Assembly (NCBI GenBank): GCA_963823845.1
Contig: CAWGND010000012.1
Location: forward strand, 124,001 to 188,000
Direction of reading: 5' to 3'
Length of the DNA stretch: 64,000 nucleotides
Source: Alloacidobacterium sp963823845
GTDB taxonomy: Bacteria > Acidobacteriota > Terriglobia > Terriglobales > Acidobacteriaceae
Of this stretch, positions 8,789 through 18,524 are shown one piece after another. A model generated the notes under the pieces. The model was not told the origin of the DNA. It saw only the letters and a program-made list of their open reading frames with translations, and searched no databases. Each line of letters starts with the position of its first letter. Within the stretch, counting starts at the first letter, position 1. The position numbers were made by a program, and so were the translations under genes.

Positions 8789-8802
8789 GAACTTGTTGAA
8801 AT
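8789..8802 (+). repeat. left terminal inverted repeat of IS5-type element
   Basis: GAACTTGTTGAAAT, matching the reverse complement of the right end (10078-10091) with one mismatch at position 3. Confidence 0.9.
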
Positions 8803-8947
8803 TCGTCTTGCTGTAGCGGATTTACTTGGGATTGGTGCGTGTCATGGGCTGAAATTCTGTTTCAAATCGTGCTTTGGAGCAGTGTATATCGAGTTGTGTG
8901 GTGATCGGGAAGACGAGCCTGATGGCCGCAACCAGGGTTGGGGCACA

Positions 8948-10066
8948 CTACAGCCTGAGTCCTGCAGGTGTTGGTTGCGCCATCAGCCTCGGCAGGCGAA
9001 GCAGATTGTGGGCGGCGCAACTGAAAACGAACAGCCAATCTACTTTCTCCAGTCCGCGCAGCTTGACCTGGCGCAACGGCCCGGTCTGCTTCAGCCATCC
9101 GAAGCCCTTTTCGATCAGCCATCGGCGGCTCAGACTGATGACATAGCCGGGCTGCCGCGTGGTTCTGCGGTCCAGGTTGCTGGAGCGGTTTCTGTGGTTG
9201 CTGGTGATGTGTGGAGTGACATTGAACTCCCGCACGGTGCGCACAAAATCCTTCGTGTCGTAAGCTTTGTCGGCACCTACGGTAATGCGGCGTGCGCGGC
9301 CCTGCTGTTTCTTCTGAAGCATTAACAGCGCCGCATCGCGCTCGGCGTATCCATCGGCGTGAGTCACCATCGCGGCAGCAATCAGTCCATTACGGTTCTC
9401 CACCAGCGCATGGCCCAGGTAGCTCAGCTTCGATTCCTTCCCGTAGCTCTTCTTGTACAGGCGGGCATCGGGATCGGTGGTCGATGCATGTGTCTTGTTG
9501 CTCCGCTTCTGGCCGTGGAAGTTCGCGCCATCGTCATCATCGGAATCATCCTTCGAACGAAAGCTCTTCTGCGAGGCCCAGGCCTGGATCAGCGTGCCGT
9601 CCACGGTGAAGTGCTCATCCGACATGTATTGCTTCGCCTGCCGGTTCACCTCGGCAAAGAACCGCTGTGCACCCTCTGAGGTCAGCAACCGGTCACGGTT
9701 CTTCGAGAACACCGCATGATTCCATACCACATCGTCCATGCCCAGGCCCACGAACCAGCGAAACAACAGGTTGTAGTCGATCTGCTCGACCAGCAGTCGC
9801 TCGGTACGGATGGAAAAGAACACCTGCAGGAGCAAGGCCCGCAGCATGTACTCCGGCGCTACCGACGGCCGGCCGGAATCAGCGTAGAGTGCATTCAACT
9901 CCGGGCTCAGCGACCGTAGCACCGCATCGGTTAACTTGCGAACCTCACGCAACGGATGATCGGCCGGTACCCTCTGCTCCAACGACACATAGCTGAACAT
10001 CCCGTCCTGAATCCGCTCGTCTCCACGCATATCGATAAGACGAACAGACCCTGTCCAATGCTGCAA
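8948..10066 (-). CDS. IS5-family DDE transposase
   Basis: A 372-residue transposase filling the element. It has an N-terminal dimer/DNA-binding region (RVPADHPLREVRKLTDAVL), VDGTLIQAWASQKSF (first catalytic Asp), GADKAYDTKDFV (second Asp) and a C-terminal Y-R-E-type segment (RRWLIEKGFGWLKQ). An acidic/basic insert (KDDSDDDDGANFHGQKRS) sits between the catalytic parts, as is common in IS5 members. The ATG at 10066 is just inside the right repeat. No frameshift was seen. Confidence 0.93.
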   Translation of the reverse strand: MQHWTGSVRLIDMRGDERIQDGMFSYVSLEQRVPADHPLREVRKLTDAVLRSLSPELNALYADSGRPSVAPEYMLRALLLQVFFSIRTERLLVEQIDYNLLFRWFVGLGMDDVVWNHAVFSKNRDRLLTSEGAQRFFAEVNRQAKQYMSDEHFTVDGTLIQAWASQKSFRSKDDSDDDDGANFHGQKRSNKTHASTTDPDARLYKKSYGKESKLSYLGHALVENRNGLIAAAMVTHADGYAERDAALLMLQKKQQGRARRITVGADKAYDTKDFVRTVREFNVTPHITSNHRNRSSNLDRRTTRQPGYVISLSRRWLIEKGFGWLKQTGPLRQVKLRGLEKVDWLFVFSCAAHNLLRLPRLMAQPTPAGLRL

Positions 10067-10077
10067 AAGTCGTACCT

Positions 10078-10091
10078 ATTTCAACAAGCTC
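10078..10091 (-). repeat. right terminal inverted repeat of IS5-type element
   Basis: ATTTCAACAAGCTC on the + strand, the inverted partner of 8789-8802, immediately followed by the second CTAG copy. Confidence 0.9.
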
Positions 10092-10576
10092 CTAGAAGGC
10101 TTTGCCCCATTCCCTGGATGATCCAGGACTGTTGAGGAACAACATGCTCGTCTGTGTGGTCGCCACGTGGAATTGATACTGCAGTGAAGAACCCTCTTCC
10201 GTGCGGGCATCGTGTTTTTTTGGCACAGTGAATCGTTTTCAGGCCGCCAAGGTCAGCACAAGGATGGGTCGAACACTTGGAAACCGTGTCCAAAACGAAA
10301 AGTCAGTACACCACTTCCACGGCGTAAGTCATTGAACAATCCACCTAAATACCTGGCAATTTCGTCATCAGACTTCCCTCCAGGCTGGCACAATTCATGA
10401 AGCTGGAAGGCAAACATGAGTCATGGCAGGCTTAGGGTAGTACCGACCGCAGCCTCGCGCGGGGTGAAGCTATGACATGCAAATCATGCAGGTCGGAGAA
10501 CCATCTGAAGTTTAGTGCAGAGGTCAACGTCCATTTTCCCGGGTGGGAAGATCTGGTCAAGCCTCCAGTCTTAATC
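10092..10576 (+). other. intergenic stretch right of the IS element
   Basis: After the CTAG duplication no recognisable gene is found before the channel-like gene. Short open frames exist on both strands but lack start signals and familiar motifs. Confidence 0.45.
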
Positions 10577-11074
10577 TCACGAATGGTGCCCACCCCTGCC
10601 GAGTGATGACCTGACCTTCTCGATCATGCCAAACAGAAAAGCGGTGGTCAGCCCGAACAGCAGCCATCCGTTCAGAGCCTCAATTGCTCCCATGAGCTTC
10701 CAGTGCCCCTCCAGAGCCAGGTTCTCATGCCCGTAACTGGTCATTGCATTCAGGGAATAGAGCATCGCGGATTTGTTGTCACGCATAGCGTCGAGCAGCC
10801 GATAAGCAGCTGCCCAAATCCCGGCCTCCATCCCGTGCATCACAGTGGCCAGCAAGGTAGTGACACCCATAACCAACACGAACGCGATGGTGGGATGACG
10901 GCGCACGATGGCGCCAGTGGTAACGCCATCTACTCTCTGGTTTATGAGCCCGAGCCCTATGACATGGATGATCACTGTCAGCACGATCAGCGGCATACCC
11001 CATACCCAGTCGGCGCCCCAATTTAAGGGATCGTCGACAAGGAGGGATATGAAAACGGCTTGGTCAAGGTTCAT
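10577..11074 (-). CDS. small membrane protein with a potassium-channel-like pore segment
   Basis: A 165-residue inner-membrane protein with about four hydrophobic stretches: residues 24-46, 62-82, 85-95 with an adjoining segment, and 130-150. Between the last two lies SAMLYSLNAMTSYGHENL, a re-entrant pore-loop-like segment resembling two-TM ion channels. The usual filter TxGYG is replaced by TSYG. Acidobacterial homologues are usually labelled hypothetical or ion-channel family. Transport of an ion is therefore an inference. It is monocistronic, with the outer-membrane barrel gene upstream on the same strand about 200 bp away. Confidence 0.65.
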   Translation of the reverse strand: MNLDQAVFISLLVDDPLNWGADWVWGMPLIVLTVIIHVIGLGLINQRVDGVTTGAIVRRHPTIAFVLVMGVTTLLATVMHGMEAGIWAAAYRLLDAMRDNKSAMLYSLNAMTSYGHENLALEGHWKLMGAIEALNGWLLFGLTTAFLFGMIEKVRSSLGRGGHHS

Positions 11075-11276
11075 CGAGACCTACTTTCGCAGCTCAATCG
11101 GCTAAAACAAGTTTGCATTCGCGGTTCGGTACTCCCCGTGCTGGCTCTACGTCCCCGTGGCGCCATTAACCGGGATTGTGCCGTTGAAGTTAAATACTGC
11201 CGTCATAGAAGGACCAGGTTAACGTGACTGCATCAACATGCAGAGGCGTGATCACGTAGGTTCGCGGCGAAAGGTC

Positions 11277-12296
11277 CTACGCATTGAGCGCCTGCAGCGA
11301 AGATGCCACAACTGCCGTCAACCAGACGTGTTTCAAGGCTTGCCGCATCGCAAGAGCTCCGGAGATAGCCTTTCTTGATCCGCCTGGAACGCGCTCGCCT
11401 TCTGGGCTAACACCTATTTGAACTTGTATGTTGCTCCGATAATGATCCCCTGAGTTGAAAATGTTCCCGTTGTTGCCGTAGTGAACGCTGAGGTATCTCC
11501 ATTCACCTTGCAAGGTCCATTTCGGTTTCACTTGATAATTCAGAAGACCACCTACCTGGTAGTCCAGGGTTGCACCGCCTTCCCCCGCATCGCCGAGCAC
11601 ATCGACCGATGCCTTAGGGCCGAGAGGTATGTTGAATCTGCCGCCCATAACAAAATCTATCCAGTTGACACTCTTGGAAAGGTTGTTGCCGTTAATGGTT
11701 GGTACCAGCTCAAGTGTCGTGGACTCATGCCAGATGCGGGGCCCGGCCGTGCCGTAGATCTTGATCTTAGGATTGTTCAGGATCAGGTAGTTGACTTTGG
11801 GGGTGATGATGCTCATGCCGAGGTCGGCCCGCACCGAATAATCGGGCGCGAACGGAATCGCCTTACTGTCTCTGAGCCTCATCCATAAAAAGTCGACGGG
11901 CGCCGAGAAGCGACCGTAGGTGGGTATGAAATCCCCTAGGAATCCGCCCCGGAAATTAGAAAAGATCTCGCCCGCGGTCACGTGGACGCTCGTGTCAAAG
12001 CCGCGAATCCCGACCGTGCCATGGATTCCCGGGAACCAGATATACCCCATGCCGTAATAGTGCCATTTCTTATCCGTTAGATCGGCATCGGGACCTGCGG
12101 ATGAGGCGCCGGACGGTGTCTGCGCAGCAGTTGCCGTCTGCGGAGCAGCGGGAGCGCTCCCTGTCTGGTCAGGCGAGGCAAGATCGGCTGATGGTTGAGC
12201 CATATCTCCGGATTGCTGAGCAATCGCTGGCACGCATAGCACCAGGGCCAGCAAACCGAAGAACGTCAAAAAACTAGTCCCGCGGCACGAATTCAT
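11277..12296 (-). CDS. predicted outer-membrane beta-barrel protein
   Basis: Starts at ATG 12296 behind an AAGGAGA ribosome site and a Sec signal peptide (MNSCRGTSFLTFFGLLALVL ... AIAQQ). A low-complexity Pro/Ala/Gln/Ser linker (residues about 30-70) precedes repeated amphipathic strands (HYYGMGYIWFPGIHGTVGI, DYSVRADLGMSIITPKVNYL, LQGEWRYLSVHYG). These fit an 8- to 10-strand barrel. The last ~45 residues (after VQIGVSPEG) lack the usual terminal aromatic, so the end may be altered or shifted. Function unknown. Probably co-transcribed with the OmpA-like gene upstream, 33 bp away. Confidence 0.7.
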   Translation of the reverse strand: MNSCRGTSFLTFFGLLALVLCVPAIAQQSGDMAQPSADLASPDQTGSAPAAPQTATAAQTPSGASSAGPDADLTDKKWHYYGMGYIWFPGIHGTVGIRGFDTSVHVTAGEIFSNFRGGFLGDFIPTYGRFSAPVDFLWMRLRDSKAIPFAPDYSVRADLGMSIITPKVNYLILNNPKIKIYGTAGPRIWHESTTLELVPTINGNNLSKSVNWIDFVMGGRFNIPLGPKASVDVLGDAGEGGATLDYQVGGLLNYQVKPKWTLQGEWRYLSVHYGNNGNIFNSGDHYRSNIQVQIGVSPEGERVPGGSRKAISGALAMRQALKHVWLTAVVASSLQALNA

Positions 12297-12329
12297 CGCG
12301 TCTCCTTGCACTCGGGAACTTATTTGTTC

Positions 12330-13249
12330 CTAGTTGCCAGCTATGCCTTTGTTCTGCAGGACCCTGACCACAACGCGGCGGTTTTCTGCCTGACCTTCTG
12401 CCGTAGTGTCGGGCGCAACCTGCCTGCTGGTACCCATCGCGCCGGGAGCCAGGATGTTGGTCAGCGGAATCCGGCCCTCCTGCTCCAGAAACTCGGTGAC
12501 GTTGGCCGCCCGCTCCTGGCTCAGCCTCTGGTTCAGCGCTGCGGAACCCACGGCGGATGCGTAGCCCTTTACCTGAATCACGTAGCCGGTGACGGTGAGC
12601 GCCTTCTCGCATAGCTTCAGCAATGGAGCGTTATATTGCGGGTCAACCGTGACCTTGCCGTTGGCGAAGTAAACCGTGACCTCATCCCAGATGTTGTATT
12701 CACCCAACTCGCCAAACCGCTTGTTGACCGCAGCGATGGCAGCCTGCTTGGCCGCGATTTCCTGCGCTGCTTCGCCTGCTTTGCATCTGTCGCTTGAATC
12801 TGGGCCTGTTCCTGCTGCAGCTTCGCCTGTTGTTGGGCCAGTTCCTGTTGCTGTTGCTGCGTCTGCTGCTCCACCGGAGCGACGCCCGCCTGAATGTCGG
12901 TAGCGTTTTGCAGGTTCTTGCTATTGAACTTGACGGTGTTCGCTACCAACTGGTTTTGGGCGTTGTAATTCCCTTGCACCTGGACCTGAAGTCCGGGCAC
13001 CAGAACGGTCACGCCCATCTGCTTCTTACGGGCATGGAACACGCCCGATACGTCTTCTGCCTGAGTGTCGGGCGTGAGAAGGACGACCACGTTTCCCATG
13101 TCCTGAGTCTGGACGGTCATGGTGGCGCCATTGCGCCCATTGATCACTCCCTGAATGCTTTGAGCAACAGCCGTCCCAGCAAGCAGCAGGATTGCCGCCA
13201 ACGAGGCTATCGCGAAAAATGTGATTCTCCGAATCCTTGCTTCCTTCAT
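12330..13249 (-). pseudogene. OmpA-family cell-envelope protein, one frame break in the linker
   Basis: The front frame has a signal peptide (ITFFAIASLAAILLLAGTAVA) and a beta-rich DUF5666-like domain (IQGVINGRNGATMTVQTQ ... NTVKFNSK). A Gln-rich coiled-coil linker (EQQTQQQQQELAQQQAKLQ) follows. The back frame has a peptidoglycan-binding OmpA domain (VTVYFANGKVTVDPQYN, GYASAVGSAALNQRLSQERA, ENRRVVVRVLQNKG; stop at 12330). One missing base at about 12763-12768 separates them. Start 13249 is preferred to 13255 for its spacing from GGAG. If the break is real, the protein would no longer anchor to peptidoglycan. Confidence 0.8.
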
Positions 13250-13366
13250 GATCATGCTCCTTCTACATCAATAACTGACTTGAACACTTATCTGAGACAG
13301 CCCGGACTACTCCCGGCCGTAGTAGCCAATTAGCATTCCTTTGCGTTGCCCAGAGAGTCGGGCTCC

Positions 13367-13961
13367 CTATTTGCTAAAGACCAATAGGGGACCGCTGATT
13401 TTCTTGCCATGGAGGTCGACATCCACCTCAACGCGATCGGCGATCGTGACGAAGGGAATGCCCTTATTCATCCCATAGTCTTTGCGGTCAAAGGCCATCA
13501 CCCCCTTGATCGAGCCTGCGCCTGTCCCTTTGCCGGAAATCGTCAGCGTCAGCTTTTCGTGTTTAGTCACTCCGCGTATGGTGAAGTCTCCATCAATGTC
13601 AACGGTATTCGGACCGGTCTGAGTAATCTTCGTCGAATGGAACGTGATCAACGGATCATGATCGGCGTCGAAGAAGTCTTTGCTCTTCAGCTTGCCGTCC
13701 TTCATGCCGCTTCCGCTATTGACGCTTGCCGCCTGAACCTTGAGATCCAGAACTCCCGTCGTGACATCCGGAGAGGTGAACGTCAGCGTGGCGTCCCACT
13801 TGTCGAATTTACCGGCAATGGCGACCGAGGCCTTCACGTTGAACCCAACCGAGCTGCCTTGCTGCGAAATCTCGAAAACAGGTACTTGTGCGCGACTTAA
13901 TGGTGTTAGCAAGGCGGCGGCTAGCAAGCAACGGTAGCATTGGCAGAAATCTCATCTTCAT
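13367..13961 (-). pseudogene. YceI-like periplasmic protein, frame break inside the signal peptide
   Basis: The mature part is a complete YceI lipid-binding lipocalin-like domain (VFEISQQGSSVGFNVKAS, GKFDKWDATLTF, FFDADHDPLITFHSTKI, KGVMAFDRKDYGMNKGIPF, ADRVEVDVDLHGKKI). The natural start is ATG 13961 after AAAGGAAAG (MKMRFLPMLPLL). One extra base near 13926-13931 throws the frame just before LAAALLTPLSRAQ. Removing it gives an unbroken signal peptide plus domain. Translation from an internal TTG at 13927 would give the domain with a shortened signal. YceI proteins bind isoprenoid-type lipids in the periplasm. Confidence 0.8.
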
Positions 13962-14011
13962 AAACTTTCCTTTTCCGGATGCGCTGACATCCGGTTGACC
14001 GCATGATTACG

Positions 14012-14031
14012 CCGGCGTTGCCGGTTTTTTT
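14012..14031 (+). terminator. intrinsic-terminator-like hairpin on the + strand
   Basis: CCGGC (14012-14016), loop GTT and GCCGG (14020-14024) form a 5-bp GC stem followed directly by seven T. It points rightward although both neighbouring genes run leftward, so it would end an unseen + strand transcript or antisense reading into the YceI upstream region. Confidence 0.45.
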
Positions 14032-14170
14032 GGCGGGTTGTCAGCGCGGTTGTTGTCATCTGTCAGATCCTCAATGAGTCAGGGCCGGTAATGCTGAACA
14101 GGGTTCATTTAGGTACGTTGTTCCGTCCTTTGACAATTGCTTCTCGCACCTGCACCTCCCGATGGTGATT

Positions 14171-15247
14171 TCACTTTTCCCACGCAAAAATCCTCTTCCA
14201 GTCGTTCTTCATGCTGATCACGATCCAAGCATTTTTCGTTGCTTCGAGCAGGAGCTCATTAGAGAATGTGCCGACATGAGTATCTGGAAGTCCAGCAGCA
14301 GGGCCATAGGCGTATTCGCGCGTCGCGTCGTCATGGAGGACGAGCATCATAAGCCGAGCTCTATCACTCGCCTGCGTCCATTCCAGCATCTGGGTATCGC
14401 CTGACTTAAAATCGGCACTCCCGGAGTTGCCGAAGGCAGCCTGCGGCCGCTTGCCGATGAAGAGGTTGATTCCGATTGCCTTGCCTGGACCATCATCGAT
14501 GAAAAATGGTTTCGGCTCGCGCATGAGCACCGGCTTGCCGCCCGTATTGTCATATGTCGTCGCGATGCTCGATCCCACCACTTGCTCCGGCGGAACGCCG
14601 TACACCCGCTCGCTGTAGACACGCACAAACTCCTGTCCGCCGCCCGTGACGATATACGTCCTGAAGCCATTGGCGCGCAGATGCTGCATCACCTCCAGCA
14701 TGGGCTGATAGACAAGGTCGGTATATGGCCGGTCGAAGCGAGGGGCTTTGGCTTTGGCGAGCCAGTCTTTCACCAACTCCTGGAACGTTTCCGTGCTCAT
14801 CCCTGAATGGGTCACGGAGACGATCTGCAGCCAGTCCCCCTCGGTGAACTTGCCCATCGCCGCGTAGTCTCGGGCAAGTACCGTCTTGAATGGCTCCTTC
14901 TCTTTCCATTCAGGATGGCTCGACGCCATCTCGCCAACGCGCGCAAGCGCAAACGCAGCCTGACCGTACATGGGATGTTCCGTCCAAAGCGTCCCATCCT
15001 GATCAAACGTAGCGATGCGATCCGCTGGCTCAACATACTTGGGGCTCGATTTGTCGGTCGCATCTTTTACGAAAGCAAAGACCGCCGCCTTTGCCGGCCC
15101 GTCATTCCACGATGGCATAGGATCGCCTGGCGCTTTGCCGCCGCTTGCCATTCCCAGACGCGCGGAGAGAAGAGCGACTGCACCCGTCGAAACGAACGCC
15201 CTGCGGCTCACATTGCCGACCGCATTTTGCGTTAAACGAACCTTCAC
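14171..15247 (-). CDS. exported HAD-superfamily phosphatase
   Basis: Haloacid-dehalogenase hydrolase of the phosphoserine-phosphatase-like type. Motif I is RIATFDQDGTLWTEHP, with the nucleophile Asp and DGT. Motif II is YIVTGGGQEFV, and motif III/IV is the Lys region with FFIDDGPGKAIGI. A twin-arginine-like leader (NVSRRAFVSTGAVALLSARL) exports it. The start is GTG 15247 with GGAGG 4 bp upstream; the longer frame to 15568 lacks support. The size (358 aa) matches acidobacterial homologues annotated as HAD hydrolase or acid phosphatase. Probably scavenges phosphate from organic monoesters in the periplasm. Confidence 0.82.
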   Translation of the reverse strand: MKVRLTQNAVGNVSRRAFVSTGAVALLSARLGMASGGKAPGDPMPSWNDGPAKAAVFAFVKDATDKSSPKYVEPADRIATFDQDGTLWTEHPMYGQAAFALARVGEMASSHPEWKEKEPFKTVLARDYAAMGKFTEGDWLQIVSVTHSGMSTETFQELVKDWLAKAKAPRFDRPYTDLVYQPMLEVMQHLRANGFRTYIVTGGGQEFVRVYSERVYGVPPEQVVGSSIATTYDNTGGKPVLMREPKPFFIDDGPGKAIGINLFIGKRPQAAFGNSGSADFKSGDTQMLEWTQASDRARLMMLVLHDDATREYAYGPAAGLPDTHVGTFSNELLLEATKNAWIVISMKNDWKRIFAWEK

Positions 15248-15695
15248 AGAACCTCCAGGTTGCTGTGTGAATTCGCGCCGCCGCCACCTTTCAAAGCGAC
15301 AACGCGGTTGTTGGACTTCGCGACTCGATTTTGCGCCAACCGTCTGATCCCGGCACCGACTGGGGATAACATCCGTCAGCGGAGGGCAAAGCACTGATCT
15401 CCGTGATCGAGCTCGGTGAATCGGAGGTCGACCTGGCGCCAAACACTTCTTACGTTGCGGATGGTATCCGCGCGATCGTCCACACACAACTAGCAAAACT
15501 TGTAGCAAAGCATTTAATTTCCCGGAGGCGTCCGGAGCGAAACATTTTTTTGGACGCTCCTTCACCACGAGAACGGAGCTGAGAGAAGATGGGTCTCGGA
15601 TGGGCTAACGACATGCTGCTGCCAGTTACGCCGTCACGACAAATGTGATTCTTGCGTCTATGGTGTTCTTGATGAACGCACTCTTTCTGTCAGCG
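15248..15695 (-). other. intergenic stretch between phosphatase and sulfatase
   Basis: Holds the promoter region of the phosphatase gene and the 3' flank of the sulfatase. Open frames here have no start signals or family motifs. Confidence 0.45.
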
Positions 15696-17310
15696 CTAGT
15701 CGTTCGCCGTCAACTGCTGCATCACTTGATCGAGGCTGAAGCGGGCCGGCTTCTGGCGAGGAGGAAATTCCTTGAAGCTGCTGAGCCACTTAGCTACGTA
15801 AGCCTGCGCGGGGGTCAGCAAAAAAATCCGGTCCATCCGCCAATGCGAATAGTCGACCCCTTCGTATTCCGCTCTTTCGAAGGGATCGGCGTGTAGATCC
15901 ATCAGCTTGGGGACGCGTAGCGAAACGAAAGGCTCCTGCCATACGTCGAAGCCGTGAGCGCGCTGCTCCAGGAAAAGGAGCTTCCATCTCTCGTAGCGCA
16001 GAGCAGCAACATCACCGTCATCGGTCCAATAGAGGAACTCATGACGAGGGTCCTCCTGCGTTTCGCCCTTAAGGTGCGGCATCAAGTTGTAGCCATCCAG
16101 ATGGACTTTGTAAGTGACATCGCCAACCTGGTAGCCCGTCAACAGTTTCTCCTTGACGTCCGGAACACCGGCCGCCCCTACAAGCGTGGGAACCCAGTCC
16201 TCATGGGAGGAAATATCATTAATCACCTTTCCCGGCTTGATCGTTCCCGGCCAGCGGATTACGAAGGGGACACGGTACCCGCCTTCCCAACTGGTGTTCT
16301 TCTCGCCCCGGAAAGGCGTCGTTCCACCGTCGGGCCAACTCATCGCCTCGGCCCCATTGTCGCTGGTAAAGATGACGATTGTGTTGTCTGCAATTCCGAG
16401 GTCATCCAGCTTCTTCAGGAGCACGCCGACGTTGTCGTCAAGCTCGGTCATACCGGCGCCATAGAAGCCCATCTTATTGATAATGGCTTGGTATTTCGGC
16501 GACAGGTGCGTCCAGATGTGCATGCGGGTGGTATTGTGCCAGATAAAGAATGGCTTACCCGCTTTCACTGAGCGCTCCATGTCGTCGAGCGTCGCCGCTA
16601 GAAACTCCTCGTCGGCCGTTTCCATCCTTTTCTTGGTAAGCGGGCCGGTATCCTCGCACGTCTGCTTCCCCCACGCGCCGAAGCGCTTATCTGCGGGTGC
16701 AGGATTGTCCGTAGCCGTAGCTTTGCACTTGAAGACGCCACGCGGCCCAAACTCCGCCGTGAAACTGGGGCTCTTGGGATAGTCGACGTTTTCCGGCTCC
16801 TCCTCGGCATTCAAGTGATAGAAGTTACCGAAGAACTCATCGAAGCCGTGCACCGTCGGCAGGAACTCGTTGCGATCGCCGAGATGGTTCTTGCCGTTCT
16901 GGAAGGTCATGTAGCCGAGCGGTTTGAGCAGCTCAGCGAGCGTGGGATCCTGTTTCTGAAGCCCGATAGGGCGAGCCCGGCAAACCAACCTTGGTCAGTC
17001 CCGTGCGAATCGGACTCTGCCCGGTAATAAATGCCGCGCGCCCCGCCGTGCAGCTCTGCTGCGCATAGTAGTCGGTGAACAGGGCACCCTCTCGGGCCAG
17101 CCGGTCGATGTTAGGCGTCTTGTAGCCCATCATGCCCTGGTTGTAGGCGCTGACGTTCCAATAGCCGATGTCATCGCCAAAAATCACAAGGATGTTCGGC
17201 TTCTTCGCGCTGGCTGATTGTGCCTGTGCAATCGGACTCCCGCCAACGAAAAAGCTCGCGACGGCAAGAGTTCCCAGGGCTACTTTCCGAATACCCGCTG
17301 CACGATTCAT
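15696..17310 (-). pseudogene. arylsulfatase, one frame break after the active-site signature
   Basis: Type I sulfatase. ATG 17310 follows AGGGGAA. The signal peptide (GIRKVALGTLAVASFFVGG) is followed by metal-binding NILVIFGDDIGYWN and the formylglycine signature SCTAGRAAFITGQ (C-T-A-G-R, Cys being the modified residue). Later motifs include GKNHLGD, FFIWHNTTRMH and TSDNGAE. The frame shifts at about 16966-16968, where one extra base lies between GLPGSP and IGLQKQDP. The second frame runs to 15696. Both halves match one ~537-residue enzyme. It would release sulfate from sulfated glycans or esters in the periplasm. The upstream sulfatase stub is a paralogue. Confidence 0.85.
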
Positions 17311-17693
17311 CGATTTTTCCCCTGCTGGAGGCTGTTTACCTTCCGCATGTCTTTTACTTCGCCAGTCAACGTGCGTCGCGACATCCTTTGTGCTTCCCGC
17401 GGACTCAGGATCAATAACGAGATCACGGAAGCCATCACTATTAAGAAACGCATCAAGTGGACCATCTGTCCCTCTCAAGGATCTGATCATCAACCCGAGT
17501 TGTAGTGAGTCTGAGAGAGCAGCTGCTGTCCATTCGTCGACTCATCGTGAGGTAAGCAGCGTACTGCCCATTGAGCCCGGATGAACTTATGGCCTGAGGC
17601 GAAGACCCAAATTTCTGACGCGAGCCTATGCGTCCGTTTGGTTTTCTGGAAACTCGCAAAAGTGACAGGCGGCGCAGGAAAAAATACCAGCGC
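17311..17693 (-). other. intergenic stretch between the two sulfatase genes
   Basis: No complete gene. It probably contains eroded coding sequence of the upstream sulfatase relic (its missing body) plus the promoter of the downstream copy; no sulfatase motifs could be read in it. Confidence 0.4.
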
Positions 17694-17902
17694 GATTCGG
17701 CGTCGCGCTCAGCATGATGCCCTGATTGTAGGAACCGAGGTTGAACCATCAGATGTCGTCGCCCATGATGACGATAATATTGGGCTGCTTCCCTTCCGGC
17801 CGCTTGCGCATGTGCCGACGCATTTGCAGTTGCGCTCGCGAGAAAACTCGATATGGCAAGCACGGCCATGGCTACTTTCCGAATTCCTGCGACAAGATTC
17901 AT
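17694..17902 (-). pseudogene. N-terminal relic of a second arylsulfatase
   Basis: A good ribosome site (AAGGAGA) precedes ATG 17902 and a signal peptide (MNLVAGIRKVAMAVLAISSF) closely related to that of the sulfatase at 15696-17310. After one frame change it reads PNIIVIMGDDI, a TGA in place of the next codon, then WFNLGSYNQGIMLSATPN, which matches the metal-binding region of sulfatases. Everything beyond, including the formylglycine signature, is missing. It is an old, multiply damaged tandem paralogue. Confidence 0.7.
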
Positions 17903-18524
17903 GTGTGTCTCCTTGCAAGCGCTACTAAGATGGCCTTCGCCAAAGGAGGCAACGTGTTGATTCCCAAGATCGACCACCGTGAATTGACCCGTCGCTAAAC
18001 ACTTTTCAAGTTGCGTAGACAGTACGCGCATGATCGGCCCGCACTCAACTAGCAAATCTAGCAGTACAGCACCTGATAAATATCCGTCATCACTTTTCCA
18101 TAGACACTCATGGTTGTCATGGCATCGGCGTGACGCATTATCTTTTTGCTGAACGCCTGCGGCTATTCCCCGGGAATCTAACCAACTAAGCCCTACGTGC
18201 CCAAAATTGCACGTCCGACCGAAGAAGGGTTGGAGATTGCCCACGAATGCTGTCAAACAATCACGGACCCGATAGAACCCGCCCGCATGAATGAGAAATT
18301 CTAGGCATCGAAACCTCTCTCCGGTACAACTTCTACCAAAGTCAGCCATCGGCTAGTCATATATCTTTTATCTTTTGATGGCCGGTGTATTTGGAACACA
18401 TGCTTCGCTGTGTAGCACCCTCTTGTGTTTCCATATGCACTTTCATACTCTCTACTTGGCATTCCACTGTATCGGCGTATGCGTTGAACTGCATCGTTGG
18501 TACCGGTTTTGCCAGTCTTCATTT
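17903..18524. other. intergenic region upstream of the sensor kinase
   Basis: A 622-bp divergent region between the sulfatase relic and the propeller kinase. No gene was recognised. A reverse-strand open frame spans it but lacks motifs. Kinase promoter elements should lie in the right part, but no confident -35/-10 pair was picked. Confidence 0.4.

Larger units (their letters stand above)
8789..10091 (-). mobile_element. IS5-family insertion sequence, complete
   Basis: A 1303-bp element bounded by 14-bp terminal inverted repeats (13 of 14 identical), flanked by direct CTAG duplications at 8785-8788 and 10092-10095. A 4-bp YTAR duplication is the hallmark of the IS5 group. The single transposase gene is full length. 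All parts look intact, so the copy may be active. Confidence 0.92.
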
